A stretch of DNA of 64,000 nucleotides from positions 1 to 64,000 of the forward strand of contig JAFRQK010000011.1 of assembly GCA_017428635.1 (NCBI GenBank), in the 5' to 3' direction. Position numbers and translations under genes: made by a program. Under the pieces are notes generated by a model. That model was given only the letters and a program-made list of their open reading frames with translations. It searched no databases and was not told the origin of the DNA. The stretch comes from Clostridia bacterium. Lineage in GTDB: Bacteria; Bacillota; Clostridia; Oscillospirales; CAG-272. This document shows positions 35,276 through 42,764 of the stretch, one piece after another. Position 1 is the first letter of the stretch. Each line of letters begins with the position of its first letter.

Positions 35276-36583
35276 TTGTTTATCGATAAGATCAGGATAT
35301 ACCTGAAAGCCGGAAACGGCGGAAACGGGGCGGTATCGTTCAGACGCGAGAAATACGTCGCAAAGGGCGGACCGGACGGCGGCGACGGCGGCCGCGGCGG
35401 AGATATAATCTTCACCGTCGACGAGGGCGCCAACACCCTGCTCGCTTTCCGCTACAAAAGAAAATTCATCGCCGAAGCCGGAGGCGACGGCGAGGGCTCT
35501 AAGTTCCACGGCAAGGACGGCGAGGACGTCGTTATCAAAGTGCCGCGCGGAACGCTTATAAAGGACGCTGAAAGCGGTCTCGTCATCCACGATATGAGCG
35601 ACGGGGAGGACTTCACCGTCTGCCGCGGCGGACGCGGCGGCTGGGGAAACAAGCACTTCGCCACGCCGACGAGGCAGATACCGCGCTTCGCCAAGTCGGG
35701 TATGCCCGGCGAGGAAAAAAACGTCGTGCTCGAACTTAAAATGATCGCGGACGTGGGGCTCGTCGGCCTTCCGTCTGCGGGCAAATCGTCGCTTTTGGCG
35801 GCGGTATCCGCGGCGCGTCCGAAAGTCGCCGAATACCACTTCACGACGCTCGAGCCGTCGCTCGGAGTCGTGAGCACCGGCGGAGAATCCGGGTTCGTCA
35901 TGGCGGACATTCCGGGACTCATCGAGGGCGCCTCGGAAGGGGCGGGACTCGGTCACGATTTCCTCCGTCACATAGAGAGATGCAGAATGATCCTTCAGGT
36001 CGTCGACGTCGCGGGAACGGAGGGCCGTTCCCCGGTCGAGGATCTCAATACGATCTCGGAAGAACTCGAAAAGTTTTCGCCCGCGGTCGCGTCAAGACCG
36101 CGACTGATCGCGGCGAACAAGGCGGATCTGCTCGCATCGGGAGCGGATGAATTCGATATAATCCCCGAGGTCTACGAAGGGGCGAAAGAACTCGAGGAAG
36201 CCGCCGCGGCGCACGGCTGGGAAGTCGTATATATCTCCGCGGCCAAGAAAGAGAACACGCGCGAGCTCGTCGCCCGGATCGCACGGATGCTCGAGGATCT
36301 GCCGCCCGTTCTGACATACGAGGCGGAAGTCGTCGAGGATCCCGAAAAGTCGACCGCTTCGCCCGACGACGTGACCGTCACGAAAGACGGGGACGTATTC
36401 GTCGTCGAAGGCGATTGGGCGCGGCTGCTCGTAGACCGCGTCAACTTCGAGGACAGAGAGTCGCTCATGTATTTCGAGACGTCGCTCACCAAGGCGGGAG
36501 TCATCGACAAACTGAGAGAGGCGGGATGCGCCGAGGGCGATACCGTCTCGATGTACGGCCTTGAATTCGATTTCATCGAGTAG
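35276..36583 (+). CDS. obgE: GTPase ObgE/CgtA
   Basis: A 435-residue essential GTPase linked to 50S assembly and growth control. The Gly-rich Obg domain (1-157), G domain (158-330; P-loop GLPSAGKSS at 164-172, DIPGLIEGASEGAGLGHDFLRH for switch II, ANKADLL) and the Firmicutes OCT domain at the C-terminus (about 355-435) are all present. TTG start with AAAGGAG 7 nt upstream. The C-terminal OCT domain is typical of Gram-positive Obg. Confidence 0.97.
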   Translation: MFIDKIRIYLKAGNGGNGAVSFRREKYVAKGGPDGGDGGRGGDIIFTVDEGANTLLAFRYKRKFIAEAGGDGEGSKFHGKDGEDVVIKVPRGTLIKDAESGLVIHDMSDGEDFTVCRGGRGGWGNKHFATPTRQIPRFAKSGMPGEEKNVVLELKMIADVGLVGLPSAGKSSLLAAVSAARPKVAEYHFTTLEPSLGVVSTGGESGFVMADIPGLIEGASEGAGLGHDFLRHIERCRMILQVVDVAGTEGRSPVEDLNTISEELEKFSPAVASRPRLIAANKADLLASGADEFDIIPEVYEGAKELEEAAAAHGWEVVYISAAKKENTRELVARIARMLEDLPPVLTYEAEVVEDPEKSTASPDDVTVTKDGDVFVVEGDWARLLVDRVNFEDRESLMYFETSLTKAGVIDKLREAGCAEGDTVSMYGLEFDFIE

Positions 36584-36590
36584 GTGTAAA

Positions 36591-37499
36591 ATGAGAGATT
36601 ATCTTATACTCCATTGCGATACGTACGGTTTTCTGCCGGAGCACAGAGATCAGCTCGTTGATCTGTACGATAAGATCTTCGCGGACGAGCTCGCAAAGGG
36701 CGAATTCCTGAGAGCGCACGATATTCTCCTCGAGGGAGGACCCGGAAGATACGAGGTCATGAGACCGCATCTCGACGCGGTCGATAAAGCGGTCGGATCT
36801 CACCGCTTTACGACTGATCTGCTCCTCTTCATCTGCGGCGGGCTCGCGCTGAAGGAGAAGTACAAAAAGCTCGGCATCGACGAGGGGATCTGGTTCGACA
36901 CGATGGGCGACGTGGTATGCAAATACCGCGAATGCTTCGACGTGTACGGGATCGTCGGCGTCTTCACCGAGTCGTGGCACTGCAGGTTTTTCTGGCCGGA
37001 CAGATTTCAGCTCGGGCGGATGCAGTACGAGACGTGCACGTGGGGCCACGACGAGGAATTCCACGGCGTGAAACGCGGAGATCCCGCCGTCACCGTTCAC
37101 ATCCCGTCAACTCTGCAACCGTTCGACAGGGCGGCGAGGATGGATTCGTACAAAAAAGCGTACGAATTCTTCTGCGACAGATACCGCAACCTTTTCCCGG
37201 ACGGGAAAATGGTGATCTGCACGCACAGCTGGCTCTTATTCGGGGAGCACCGGAAGTTCCTGAAGGGCTGCCCGAACATCCTGAGCTTCATGGACGATTT
37301 CGAGGTCATCGTCTCCCGGTACGACGAGGACGGCCGCGATCTGTGGCGTATCTTCAACACGATGAATCATAACGTCGACGAATTCCCGACGGACACCGCG
37401 CTGAGGAGGTCGTACGTCGATCACCTGAAAGCCGGCGGTCTTCCCGGCAGCGGCTACGGCGCGTTCTTCATCGACGGACCTGAGTTCTTCGCGATATGA
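36591..37499 (+). CDS. Acyltransferase-domain protein (NAT_N / GNAT-like C-terminal type)
   Basis: A 302-residue soluble protein. The pattern of LLFICGGLALKEKYKKLGIDEGIWFDTMGDV, the TWGHDEEFHGVKRGDPAVTVHIPS region and FPDGKMVICTHSWLLF fits a family described as an N-acyltransferase-like N-terminal domain followed by a GNAT-like C-terminal domain. Substrate and role are unknown. It lies 7 nt after obgE, likely cotranscribed, with a weak ribosome site. Its last three codons and stop (GCG ATA TGA) coincide with the first unit of a hairpin repeat array, so the C-terminus may have been reshaped by the repeat. Confidence 0.65.
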   Translation: MRDYLILHCDTYGFLPEHRDQLVDLYDKIFADELAKGEFLRAHDILLEGGPGRYEVMRPHLDAVDKAVGSHRFTTDLLLFICGGLALKEKYKKLGIDEGIWFDTMGDVVCKYRECFDVYGIVGVFTESWHCRFFWPDRFQLGRMQYETCTWGHDEEFHGVKRGDPAVTVHIPSTLQPFDRAARMDSYKKAYEFFCDRYRNLFPDGKMVICTHSWLLFGEHRKFLKGCPNILSFMDDFEVIVSRYDEDGRDLWRIFNTMNHNVDEFPTDTALRRSYVDHLKAGGLPGSGYGAFFIDGPEFFAI

Positions 37500-37572
37500 A
37501 TTCCTTTGGAATTCGCGATATATACCTTCGGTATGCGATATAACTTCGTTGCGATATGTCCGCCTGCGGCGG
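37491..37572 (+). repeat. Array of four GCGATAT-hairpin units
   Basis: GCGATAT occurs at 37491, 37515, 37535 and 37551, each followed by a short palindrome with a three-base loop: stems 37498-37504/37508-37514 (loop TTT), 37522-37526/37530-37534 (TTC), 37542-37544/37548-37550 (TTC) and 37560-37564/37568-37572 (TGC). Stem sequences differ but every stem is self-complementary and closed by C-G around the loop. The array overlaps the stop codon of the preceding gene. Function unknown. Confidence 0.85.
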
Positions 37573-37595
37573 CGGAAAATGAACGTCATAAATTC

Positions 37596-37627
37596 AAAAG
37601 CGAGCCGATCTCTCGGCTCGCTTTTTT
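37596..37627. terminator. Bidirectional terminator
   Basis: Stem 37596-37608 with 37613-37625, loop TCTC, AAAA on the left and TTTTTT on the right. It separates the obgE operon from the convergent sigma-factor operon. Confidence 0.88.
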
Positions 37628-37638
37628 CGTATTCCCGA

Positions 37639-38364
37639 TTACCAAACGATGTTTTCGGCTATCTTAGTGACCTCTTCGATGTTTAATCCTGTTGAATGAA
37701 TATTGACTGTTATGTTCTCGTCACCGAAAAGAATGATATCGATCTCGACCTGTTCCCCCTCGTAATCGCAGGAAGTCTCGATCACGTAAGCATCCATACC
37801 GTTGATCGTTGATTGATAGACGTATTTATCGTATACTCCTTTTCCGAACCCATGAGAAAAATTGCCCGAACGACTGATCGACATCTGAACGTACGGGAAG
37901 TCTCTGCCCTCGTTTTCCGGTTCAATCTCCAGATAGACCCAGCGCACCTCGCCGGTGAAGTCGTCGCGCTCTTCCATGATAAGACCGTCCGGAATATACC
38001 CGATTTCAACGTCGTGAATACTTACTGCATCGGCAGATCCGACAGATTCGGCGGATACGTCGGATCCGACGGATTCGGTTTCGCTTTCGGCATCCGGATC
38101 AACGAAGGAAACGCCCACTACGTCACCGTCACGTTTCAGAAATGAACCGCGAATCGTTTCGATCACCGCCGCTCTTACGTTCCCGTTCAACATCAAGAGA
38201 CCGCAGACGGTCAAAAGCACCGCTGCGGCGATCAGGATCGCCCGCTTGATCCCGACAGATCTGCGCTTTGCGCTTCCCGCGGTCACGTTTTCCGATTCGT
38301 AGGCGTCTCTTATAAGATCGTCGTCGATAGCTTCGATCGCGCGTTCCCTTATATCTTCTTTCAT
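37639..38364 (-). CDS. Membrane-anchored anti-sigma-like protein (DUF4367-like C-terminus)
   Basis: A 241-residue protein: a 37-residue cytoplasmic N-terminus, one transmembrane helix at about 39-58 (AILIAAAVLLTVCGLLMLNG), a Ser/Glu-rich linker (about 85-115) and an extracytoplasmic domain with IGYIPDGLIMEER, INGMDAYVIE and a terminal EVTKIAENIVW, which resembles DUF4367. The ATG overlaps the sigma factor stop (ATGA), so the pair is translationally coupled. By analogy it holds or releases that sigma factor in response to an external signal; this is inferred from topology and context. Confidence 0.75.
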   Translation of the reverse strand: MKEDIRERAIEAIDDDLIRDAYESENVTAGSAKRRSVGIKRAILIAAAVLLTVCGLLMLNGNVRAAVIETIRGSFLKRDGDVVGVSFVDPDAESETESVGSDVSAESVGSADAVSIHDVEIGYIPDGLIMEERDDFTGEVRWVYLEIEPENEGRDFPYVQMSISRSGNFSHGFGKGVYDKYVYQSTINGMDAYVIETSCDYEGEQVEIDIILFGDENITVNIHSTGLNIEEVTKIAENIVW

Positions 38365-38918
38365 GTAATCAAACCTTCTTTCTTTAAGTGCTTTGCGAGG
38401 TCGTCCCTCGTTCTTTTGAGCATAACGAGGACTCGGCTTTTGCCGTATCCGTACCGCTCGCAAATGGTTTTTATCGACTCACAATACCAATACCTTTGTA
38501 TAAATATCCTTCTCTTTGTTTCGTCTATGGATTTAAGAAACCGCGAAATCTCCCGGGAGAGTTCCTCAGCTTCAAGCTCCGCGTCGAGGTCCCAAGCCGA
38601 AATTATCTCTCCTATCTCGTCAAGAGATTTCGTCAAGTCGGATCGGACACGTTTTTTGCGGGTGTTCATCCGCCAGCGGTTGATTGCAATTCGCCTTGTG
38701 AGTTTTCCGAGATACGTTCTGAGATCTTCCGGCCTCTGCGGAGGGATGCTGTTCCAAGCGGCGAGAAGCGCGTCGTTCAGACATTCTTCCGAATCCATCC
38801 GATCGTGAAGGATATTGTCGGAGATATACGTCAGATAGGTTTCATACTGACGTCTGGCTTCCGCGACGGCGTTCTCGTCTCTGTCCCAAAACATCCGTAC
38901 GATCACTTGATCATCCAC
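38361..38918 (-). CDS. RNA polymerase sigma factor, sigma-70 family (ECF-like)
   Basis: A 185-residue protein with a region 2 (about 5-90: DSEECLNDALLAAWNSIPPQRPEDLRTYLGKLTRRIAINRWR) and a region 4 helix-turn-helix (about 130-180: KRRIFIQRYWYCESIKTICERYGYGKSRVLVMLKRTRDDLAKHL). The GTG at 38918 has AAAGGAGG about 6 nt upstream; a start further out at 38954 has none. Such sigma factors direct a small regulon and often their own operon. Target promoters cannot be named from this window. Confidence 0.88.
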   Translation of the reverse strand: MDDQVIVRMFWDRDENAVAEARRQYETYLTYISDNILHDRMDSEECLNDALLAAWNSIPPQRPEDLRTYLGKLTRRIAINRWRMNTRKKRVRSDLTKSLDEIGEIISAWDLDAELEAEELSREISRFLKSIDETKRRIFIQRYWYCESIKTICERYGYGKSRVLVMLKRTRDDLAKHLKKEGLIT

Positions 38919-39017
38919 GCTTTGCCTCCTTTCTTTGTTGTTAAGGCCTTTCACCTATATACACAACAAAAAACCGGTTTGATTACATTTTTCATTACTA
39001 TTTTGAGTTAGCAAAAC

Positions 39018-39047
39018 AAAAAGAACCGTACGGGATCGGTCCTTTTT
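39018..39047 (-). terminator. Terminator of recG
   Basis: An 11-bp stem with one mismatch (39018-39028 with 39037-39047). On the minus strand the A/T arm ends in TTTTTGTTTTGC, a good U-tract, right after the recG stop at 39050. Confidence 0.75.
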
Positions 39048-39049
39048 GT

Positions 39050-41224
39050 TTAGTTTACGGTACCCGACGAGCGGCGGGCGAGTTCGGCGACGCGTTCCTT
39101 TATGCCCGCGTTCTCTTCCCTGTCGAGCGTCGGGTCGTCCTCGAGGATACGCGTCACGCACTCCGTCACCTTGTCGGTGATCGCTGAGTTCGAGAGCGCG
39201 CGGATCAGCGAGAGCGTAGACTGACCGTGCTGACGGACGACGCTGTTCTCCGAGAGAATGTCGCCGGGGCCGCGCTGGCGGAGGTCCGCCTCCGCTATCT
39301 TATATCCGTCGCGGGAGCGTTTGAGCGTTTCGATCCTGTCCTTCGCTTTCTCTCCCTTCGAGTCGGAGACCATTACGAAATATGATTTCGCCGAGCCGCG
39401 CCCGACGCGTCCTCTCAGCTGATGGAGCTGGGAGAGGCCGAAGCGCTCGGCGTTTTCAACTATCATAAGCGTCGCGTTAGGCACGTTTACGCCGACCTCT
39501 ATGACGGTCGTCGAGACGAGAACGTCGATCTCGCCGCGCGAGAACGCGCTCATGACGGCGTCCTTCTCCGACGGCTTCATCCGTCCGTGGACGAAACTGA
39601 CGCGGCAGTCTTTCAGCTCGTTTTTAAGCTGTTTGGAGTACTCGACCGCCGACTTCATCGGCAGTTCCCTGTCGGGGCCGAGAAGATCGAAAAGTTCGAT
39701 ATCCGCCATCTCGAGCGGGTCGTCTCCCTTTTCGGGTACGGGTGCCTCCTCGACGGCGGGACAGACGACGTAGACCTGATGACCCTCCCCGACCTGCTTT
39801 TCGATGAACGCGTTGAGCCGTTTGCGGTAACTCTCGTCAACGGCGAACGTGTCGACGGGCTGTCTGCCCGAGGGCAGTTCGTCGAGGCGGGAGACGTCGA
39901 GATTTCCGTACGCGATCAGCGACAGCGTTCGCGGGATAGGCGTCGCGCTCATGACGAGCGTGTGGACGCCCTCCGTCTTCTCGGCGAGCGCGGCGCGCTG
40001 CATTACGCCGAAGCGGTGCTGCTCGTCGATTATCGCAAGGCCGAGGCGGGCGAACGTGACATCCGGCGAGATAAGCGCGTGCGTTCCGATGAGGAAGACG
40101 GGCTCGCTTCCGTCCGCGATCGCCGCGGATATCTCGCGCCTTCTCGCCGCGCCTGTAGAGCCGGTGAGAAGATAACATTTATAACCGAGTTTTTCAAACA
40201 ACGCCGAGAGGTCTGCAAAGTGCTGAGTCGCGAGGATCTCCGTCGGCGCCATGAGAGCGGCCGAATAGCCGGACTTCATCGCGAAATACGCCGCAGCCGC
40301 CGCGACGACCGTTTTACCGGAGCCGACGTCGCCGACGAGGATACGGTTCATCACCTTGCCGCTCGCGAGATCGGCGCCGATCTCGGCGATCGCCCTCTTC
40401 TGCGAGGCGGTCAGGGAAAACGGGATCGCACGCGTGAAGGGCGCGGTATCGGGCGTCGGGATGACCGAGGTAGATCTTTCGTTTCTTCTGCCGCCCGAAA
40501 CGGATAGCGACAGAGACGTGAGGAACAGCTCGTCGAACGAAAGGCGGTTCTTCGCCGCCTCGAGCGCTTCGAGCGATTCCGGGAAGTGGATATTCTCAAG
40601 AGCGTAGGTGTGAGTGGGCAGCGAGAGGCGCGAGAGGATCTTTTCGGGGAGATACTCGCCGCCCGTGCCTGTCATGGCGAGCGCCGCCGACACCGACTGT
40701 GCGACCGATTTCTGCGTGAGTCCGCGGGTGAGCGGGTAAACGGGGATGATCGGAGGGAGTTCCCTGCCCTCGACGAACGGCTCCCATACGGGAGACGTGA
40801 TCGTGAGGCGGCTCTTTTCGAGCGCAAATCTGCCCCAGATCCTGAACGTCGCGCCGGTTCTGAAATTGTCCTTGACGTAAGGCTGGTTGAAGAACGTGAC
40901 CTCGACGCGGCCGGTCTCGTCGAACATGCGGAGTTTCGTCAGCGTCATGCCCCGGCGGATCATGCGGTTCATCGGCTCTGCCGCGACGGTGAGGATCGAC
41001 GAGCAAGGGAACGATTTTCCGTCCTCGCTCATGGCGATATTATCTCTTATTTCGGCGAGCGTCCTGACGTGTTCCCTGTTCTGATAGGCGCGCGGGTAAA
41101 AGCGGAGCAGATCGCCCACGGTCGCGACTCCAACGCGCGCAAAAGCGGCGGCGCGCGCGGGGCCTACGCCCTTGACCGCCGTGGTCGGTTTTGAGAGAAT
41201 ATCCGCATATGACGGGTTCGTCAC
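39050..41224 (-). CDS. recG: ATP-dependent DNA helicase RecG
   Basis: A 724-residue branch-migration helicase that remodels stalled forks and Holliday junctions. The N-terminal wedge/OB domain (about 60-180) is followed by superfamily 2 helicase motifs: VGDVGSGKTVVA (I), IIDEQHRFG (II, DEQH), VMSATPIPRTL (III), and STTVIEVGVNVPNA plus HQLRGRVGRG (V, VI). The ATG is preceded by AAGGAGG about 10 nt upstream. The gene stands alone with its own promoter and terminator, directly after the rplJ-rplL unit. Confidence 0.96.
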   Translation of the reverse strand: MTNPSYADILSKPTTAVKGVGPARAAAFARVGVATVGDLLRFYPRAYQNREHVRTLAEIRDNIAMSEDGKSFPCSSILTVAAEPMNRMIRRGMTLTKLRMFDETGRVEVTFFNQPYVKDNFRTGATFRIWGRFALEKSRLTITSPVWEPFVEGRELPPIIPVYPLTRGLTQKSVAQSVSAALAMTGTGGEYLPEKILSRLSLPTHTYALENIHFPESLEALEAAKNRLSFDELFLTSLSLSVSGGRRNERSTSVIPTPDTAPFTRAIPFSLTASQKRAIAEIGADLASGKVMNRILVGDVGSGKTVVAAAAAYFAMKSGYSAALMAPTEILATQHFADLSALFEKLGYKCYLLTGSTGAARRREISAAIADGSEPVFLIGTHALISPDVTFARLGLAIIDEQHRFGVMQRAALAEKTEGVHTLVMSATPIPRTLSLIAYGNLDVSRLDELPSGRQPVDTFAVDESYRKRLNAFIEKQVGEGHQVYVVCPAVEEAPVPEKGDDPLEMADIELFDLLGPDRELPMKSAVEYSKQLKNELKDCRVSFVHGRMKPSEKDAVMSAFSRGEIDVLVSTTVIEVGVNVPNATLMIVENAERFGLSQLHQLRGRVGRGSAKSYFVMVSDSKGEKAKDRIETLKRSRDGYKIAEADLRQRGPGDILSENSVVRQHGQSTLSLIRALSNSAITDKVTECVTRILEDDPTLDREENAGIKERVAELARRSSGTVN

Positions 41225-41257
41225 TTCCGCCGCCTCCTTTTCTGTCTTTGTGATACT

Positions 41258-41286
41258 ATTTTAACATATCGGGATAGGTTTTACAA
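41258..41286 (-). promoter_or_regulatory. Promoter for recG
   Basis: Minus-strand TTGTAA (41281-41286) and TAAAAT (41258-41263), spacer 17 bp, 34 nt before the recG start. Confidence 0.7.
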
Positions 41287-41293
41287 TAAGAAA

Positions 41294-41323
41294 GCGGATC
41301 TGCACCGAGCAGTGCAGATCCGC
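41294..41323 (-). terminator. Terminator of rplL
   Basis: A perfect 12-bp stem (41294-41305 with 41312-41323), 6-nt loop, followed on the minus strand by TTTCTTATTG. The U-tract is moderate and touches the recG promoter. Confidence 0.75.
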
Positions 41324-41344
41324 ATATTCTTAAAGAATCTCTGA

Positions 41345-41725
41345 TTATTTGAGTTCGACGGTTGCTCCGGCAGCTTCGAGCTGAGCCTTGAGAGCTTCCG
41401 CGTCTTCTTTCGTAGCGCCTTCTTTGATAGCCTTCGGAGCGCCTTCGACGAGCTCTTTGGCTTCCTTGAGTCCGAGACCGGTGATCTCGCGGACGACTTT
41501 GATGACGTCGAGCTTCTTCGCGCCGAAGTTGGCGAGGATAACGTCGAAGTCGGTCTTCTCTTCAGCAGCAGCGGCTGCGGGAGCAGCGCCTGCGCCTGCG
41601 GCGACAGCAACGGGAGCGGCGGAAACGCCGAACTCTTCTTCAACTGCCTTAACGAGCTCGGAGAGCTCAAGAATGGTGAGACCCTTGATCTCATCAAGAA
41701 TAGCGGTGATCTTTTCAGATGCCAT
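41345..41725 (-). CDS. rplL: 50S ribosomal protein L7/L12
   Basis: A 126-residue stalk protein. The N-terminal dimerisation domain ([31 protein letters not shown]), the Ala/Pro-rich hinge (about 37-55) and the factor-binding C-terminal domain ([42 protein letters not shown]) are complete. GGAGG precedes the ATG. It follows rplJ by 40 nt, the universal order, and ends the operon. Confidence 0.98.
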   Translation of the reverse strand: MASEKITAILDEIKGLTILELSELVKAVEEEFGVSAAPVAVAAGAGAAPAAAAAEEKTDFDVILANFGAKKLDVIKVVREITGLGLKEAKELVEGAPKAIKEGATKEDAEALKAQLEAAGATVELK

Positions 41726-41765
41726 TTTAATTTTCCTCCGTTAAATATTGTGATGTGTTTTTTTC

Positions 41766-42494
41766 TTATTCGGCTGCGGGTTCTTCCGCGGGGGCTGCTT
41801 CCTCAGCGGGGGCTGCTTCCTCAGCGGGAGCTGCTTCCTCGGCGGGAGCGGCGTCCTCTACGGGAGCTGCTTCCTCGGCGGGAGCTGCTTCCTCGGCGGG
41901 AGCTGCTTCCTCGGCGGGAGCTGCTTCCTCAGCGGGAGCTGCTTCCTCAGCAGGGGCTGCCTCCTCAGCGGGAGCTGCTTCCTCTTTTTCGACGGGGGTC
42001 ATATCGCCCTTGTCGACGATCGCCTGGAGTCCGACGGCGAGGCCGTACAGAGGCGACATCAGGCTGCCCATGAGTTTGGCGATGAGAACTTCCTTCGGCG
42101 GAATGTCTGCGAGTTCACCGACGACGGACGCATCGACGACGGCACCCTCAAGAAAGCCCGCTCTGATTTCAAAGGTCTCGATCTTTTCGGCGTACTTTTT
42201 GAGTATCTTTGCGGGAGCGATCGGGTCTTCATAGCTGACCGCGACTGCGTTCATCCCTTCGAGGTGCGGCTTGAGTCCTTCAAAACCGACTTTCTCGCAC
42301 GCGAGGTTGATGAGGCTGTTCTTGATGACAGTATACTCAACGCCCGCCGCGCGGAGTTCGGCACGAAGCTTCGTGTCGTCCTCGACCGTGATGCCCTGAT
42401 ACTTAACGAGCACACCGGAAACGGCTTTACCGAACTTGTCGGCTATCTCGTTCACTCTGGCCTGTTTCTGCTCCAGTATCTTTGCGCTAGGCAT
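41766..42494 (-). CDS. rplJ: 50S ribosomal protein L10 with an acidic repeat tail
   Basis: A 242-residue protein. Residues 1-170 are a normal L10, which anchors L7/L12 dimers on the ribosome: MPSAKILEQKQARVNEIADKF, GVEYTVIKNSLINLA, and the stalk helix near 140-165. Residues 171-242 are a tail of about fourteen near-perfect five-residue units (EEAAP-like) not present in standard L10 of about 165-175 residues. The ATG at 42494 has AGGAGG 10 nt upstream; extending upstream would run through the leader. Expression is controlled by the L10 leader and attenuator upstream. Confidence 0.96.
   Translation of the reverse strand: MPSAKILEQKQARVNEIADKFGKAVSGVLVKYQGITVEDDTKLRAELRAAGVEYTVIKNSLINLACEKVGFEGLKPHLEGMNAVAVSYEDPIAPAKILKKYAEKIETFEIRAGFLEGAVVDASVVGELADIPPKEVLIAKLMGSLMSPLYGLAVGLQAIVDKGDMTPVEKEEAAPAEEAAPAEEAAPAEEAAPAEEAAPAEEAAPAEEAAPVEDAAPAEEAAPAEEAAPAEEAAPAEEPAAE
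41769..41984 (-). repeat. 15-bp tandem repeat in rplJ
   Basis: About fourteen imperfect copies of a 15-bp unit encode the Glu/Ala/Pro tail of L10. Copies differ at a few, mostly silent, positions; one unit reads VEDAAP. Repeats of this kind can change in number by slippage. Confidence 0.9.
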
Positions 42495-42531
42495 TTGCTT
42501 GTTTCCTCCTTCTTCAGACGTACAGCGGAAA

Positions 42532-42645
42532 CGAAAAAAGTCTTTTTTCGCACCCCGCGCGAAAAAAGACCACCCTATCGAGTATGGCGTCTCTCCTCGG
42601 CAGGAAAGCTCATCGCTTTTACCGTAACCTGCTGTCTTTGGTTCA
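42532..42645 (-). promoter_or_regulatory. L10 (rplJ) leader with transcription attenuator
   Basis: On the minus strand ACCAAAGACAGCAGG (42628-42642) and CCTGCCGAGG (42595-42604) match the conserved halves of the Firmicutes ribosomal protein L10 leader, the binding site for L10(L12)4. They are followed by a terminator hairpin (42559-42570 with 42540-42551) and TTTTTT at 42534-42539. Excess L10 would favour termination before rplJ. Confidence 0.9.
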
Positions 42646-42656
42646 ACAACAAGGGT

Positions 42657-42685
42657 ATTATACACTTGGCAGTCCGGTTTGTCAA
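42657..42685 (-). promoter_or_regulatory. Strong promoter for rplJ-rplL
   Basis: Minus-strand TTGACA (42680-42685) and TATAAT (42657-42662), both perfect consensus with a 17-bp spacer, just upstream of the L10 leader. Confidence 0.9.
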
Positions 42686-42711
42686 CACTTTTTTCAAAAA
42701 TATTTCGGTCA

Positions 42712-42740
42712 TTGACAAATCGGGCGTAAAAACCTAAAAT
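42712..42740 (+). promoter_or_regulatory. Promoter for rarA
   Basis: TTGACA (42712-42717) and TAAAAT (42735-42740), spacer 17 bp. It stands back to back with the rplJ promoter, with 26 bp between the two -35 boxes. Confidence 0.8.
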
Positions 42741-42764
42741 ATAGAAAAGAGAGAGGTGAGGAAT

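Noticed and set aside
38919-39017. Autoregulated ECF promoter upstream of the sigma gene
   Set aside because: An AAACCGGTTT palindrome is present, but no -35/-10 pair with sensible spacing could be defined by eye.
41769-41984. Tandem repeats as a CRISPR array
   Set aside because: The units are contiguous 15-bp coding repeats in rplJ with no spacers.
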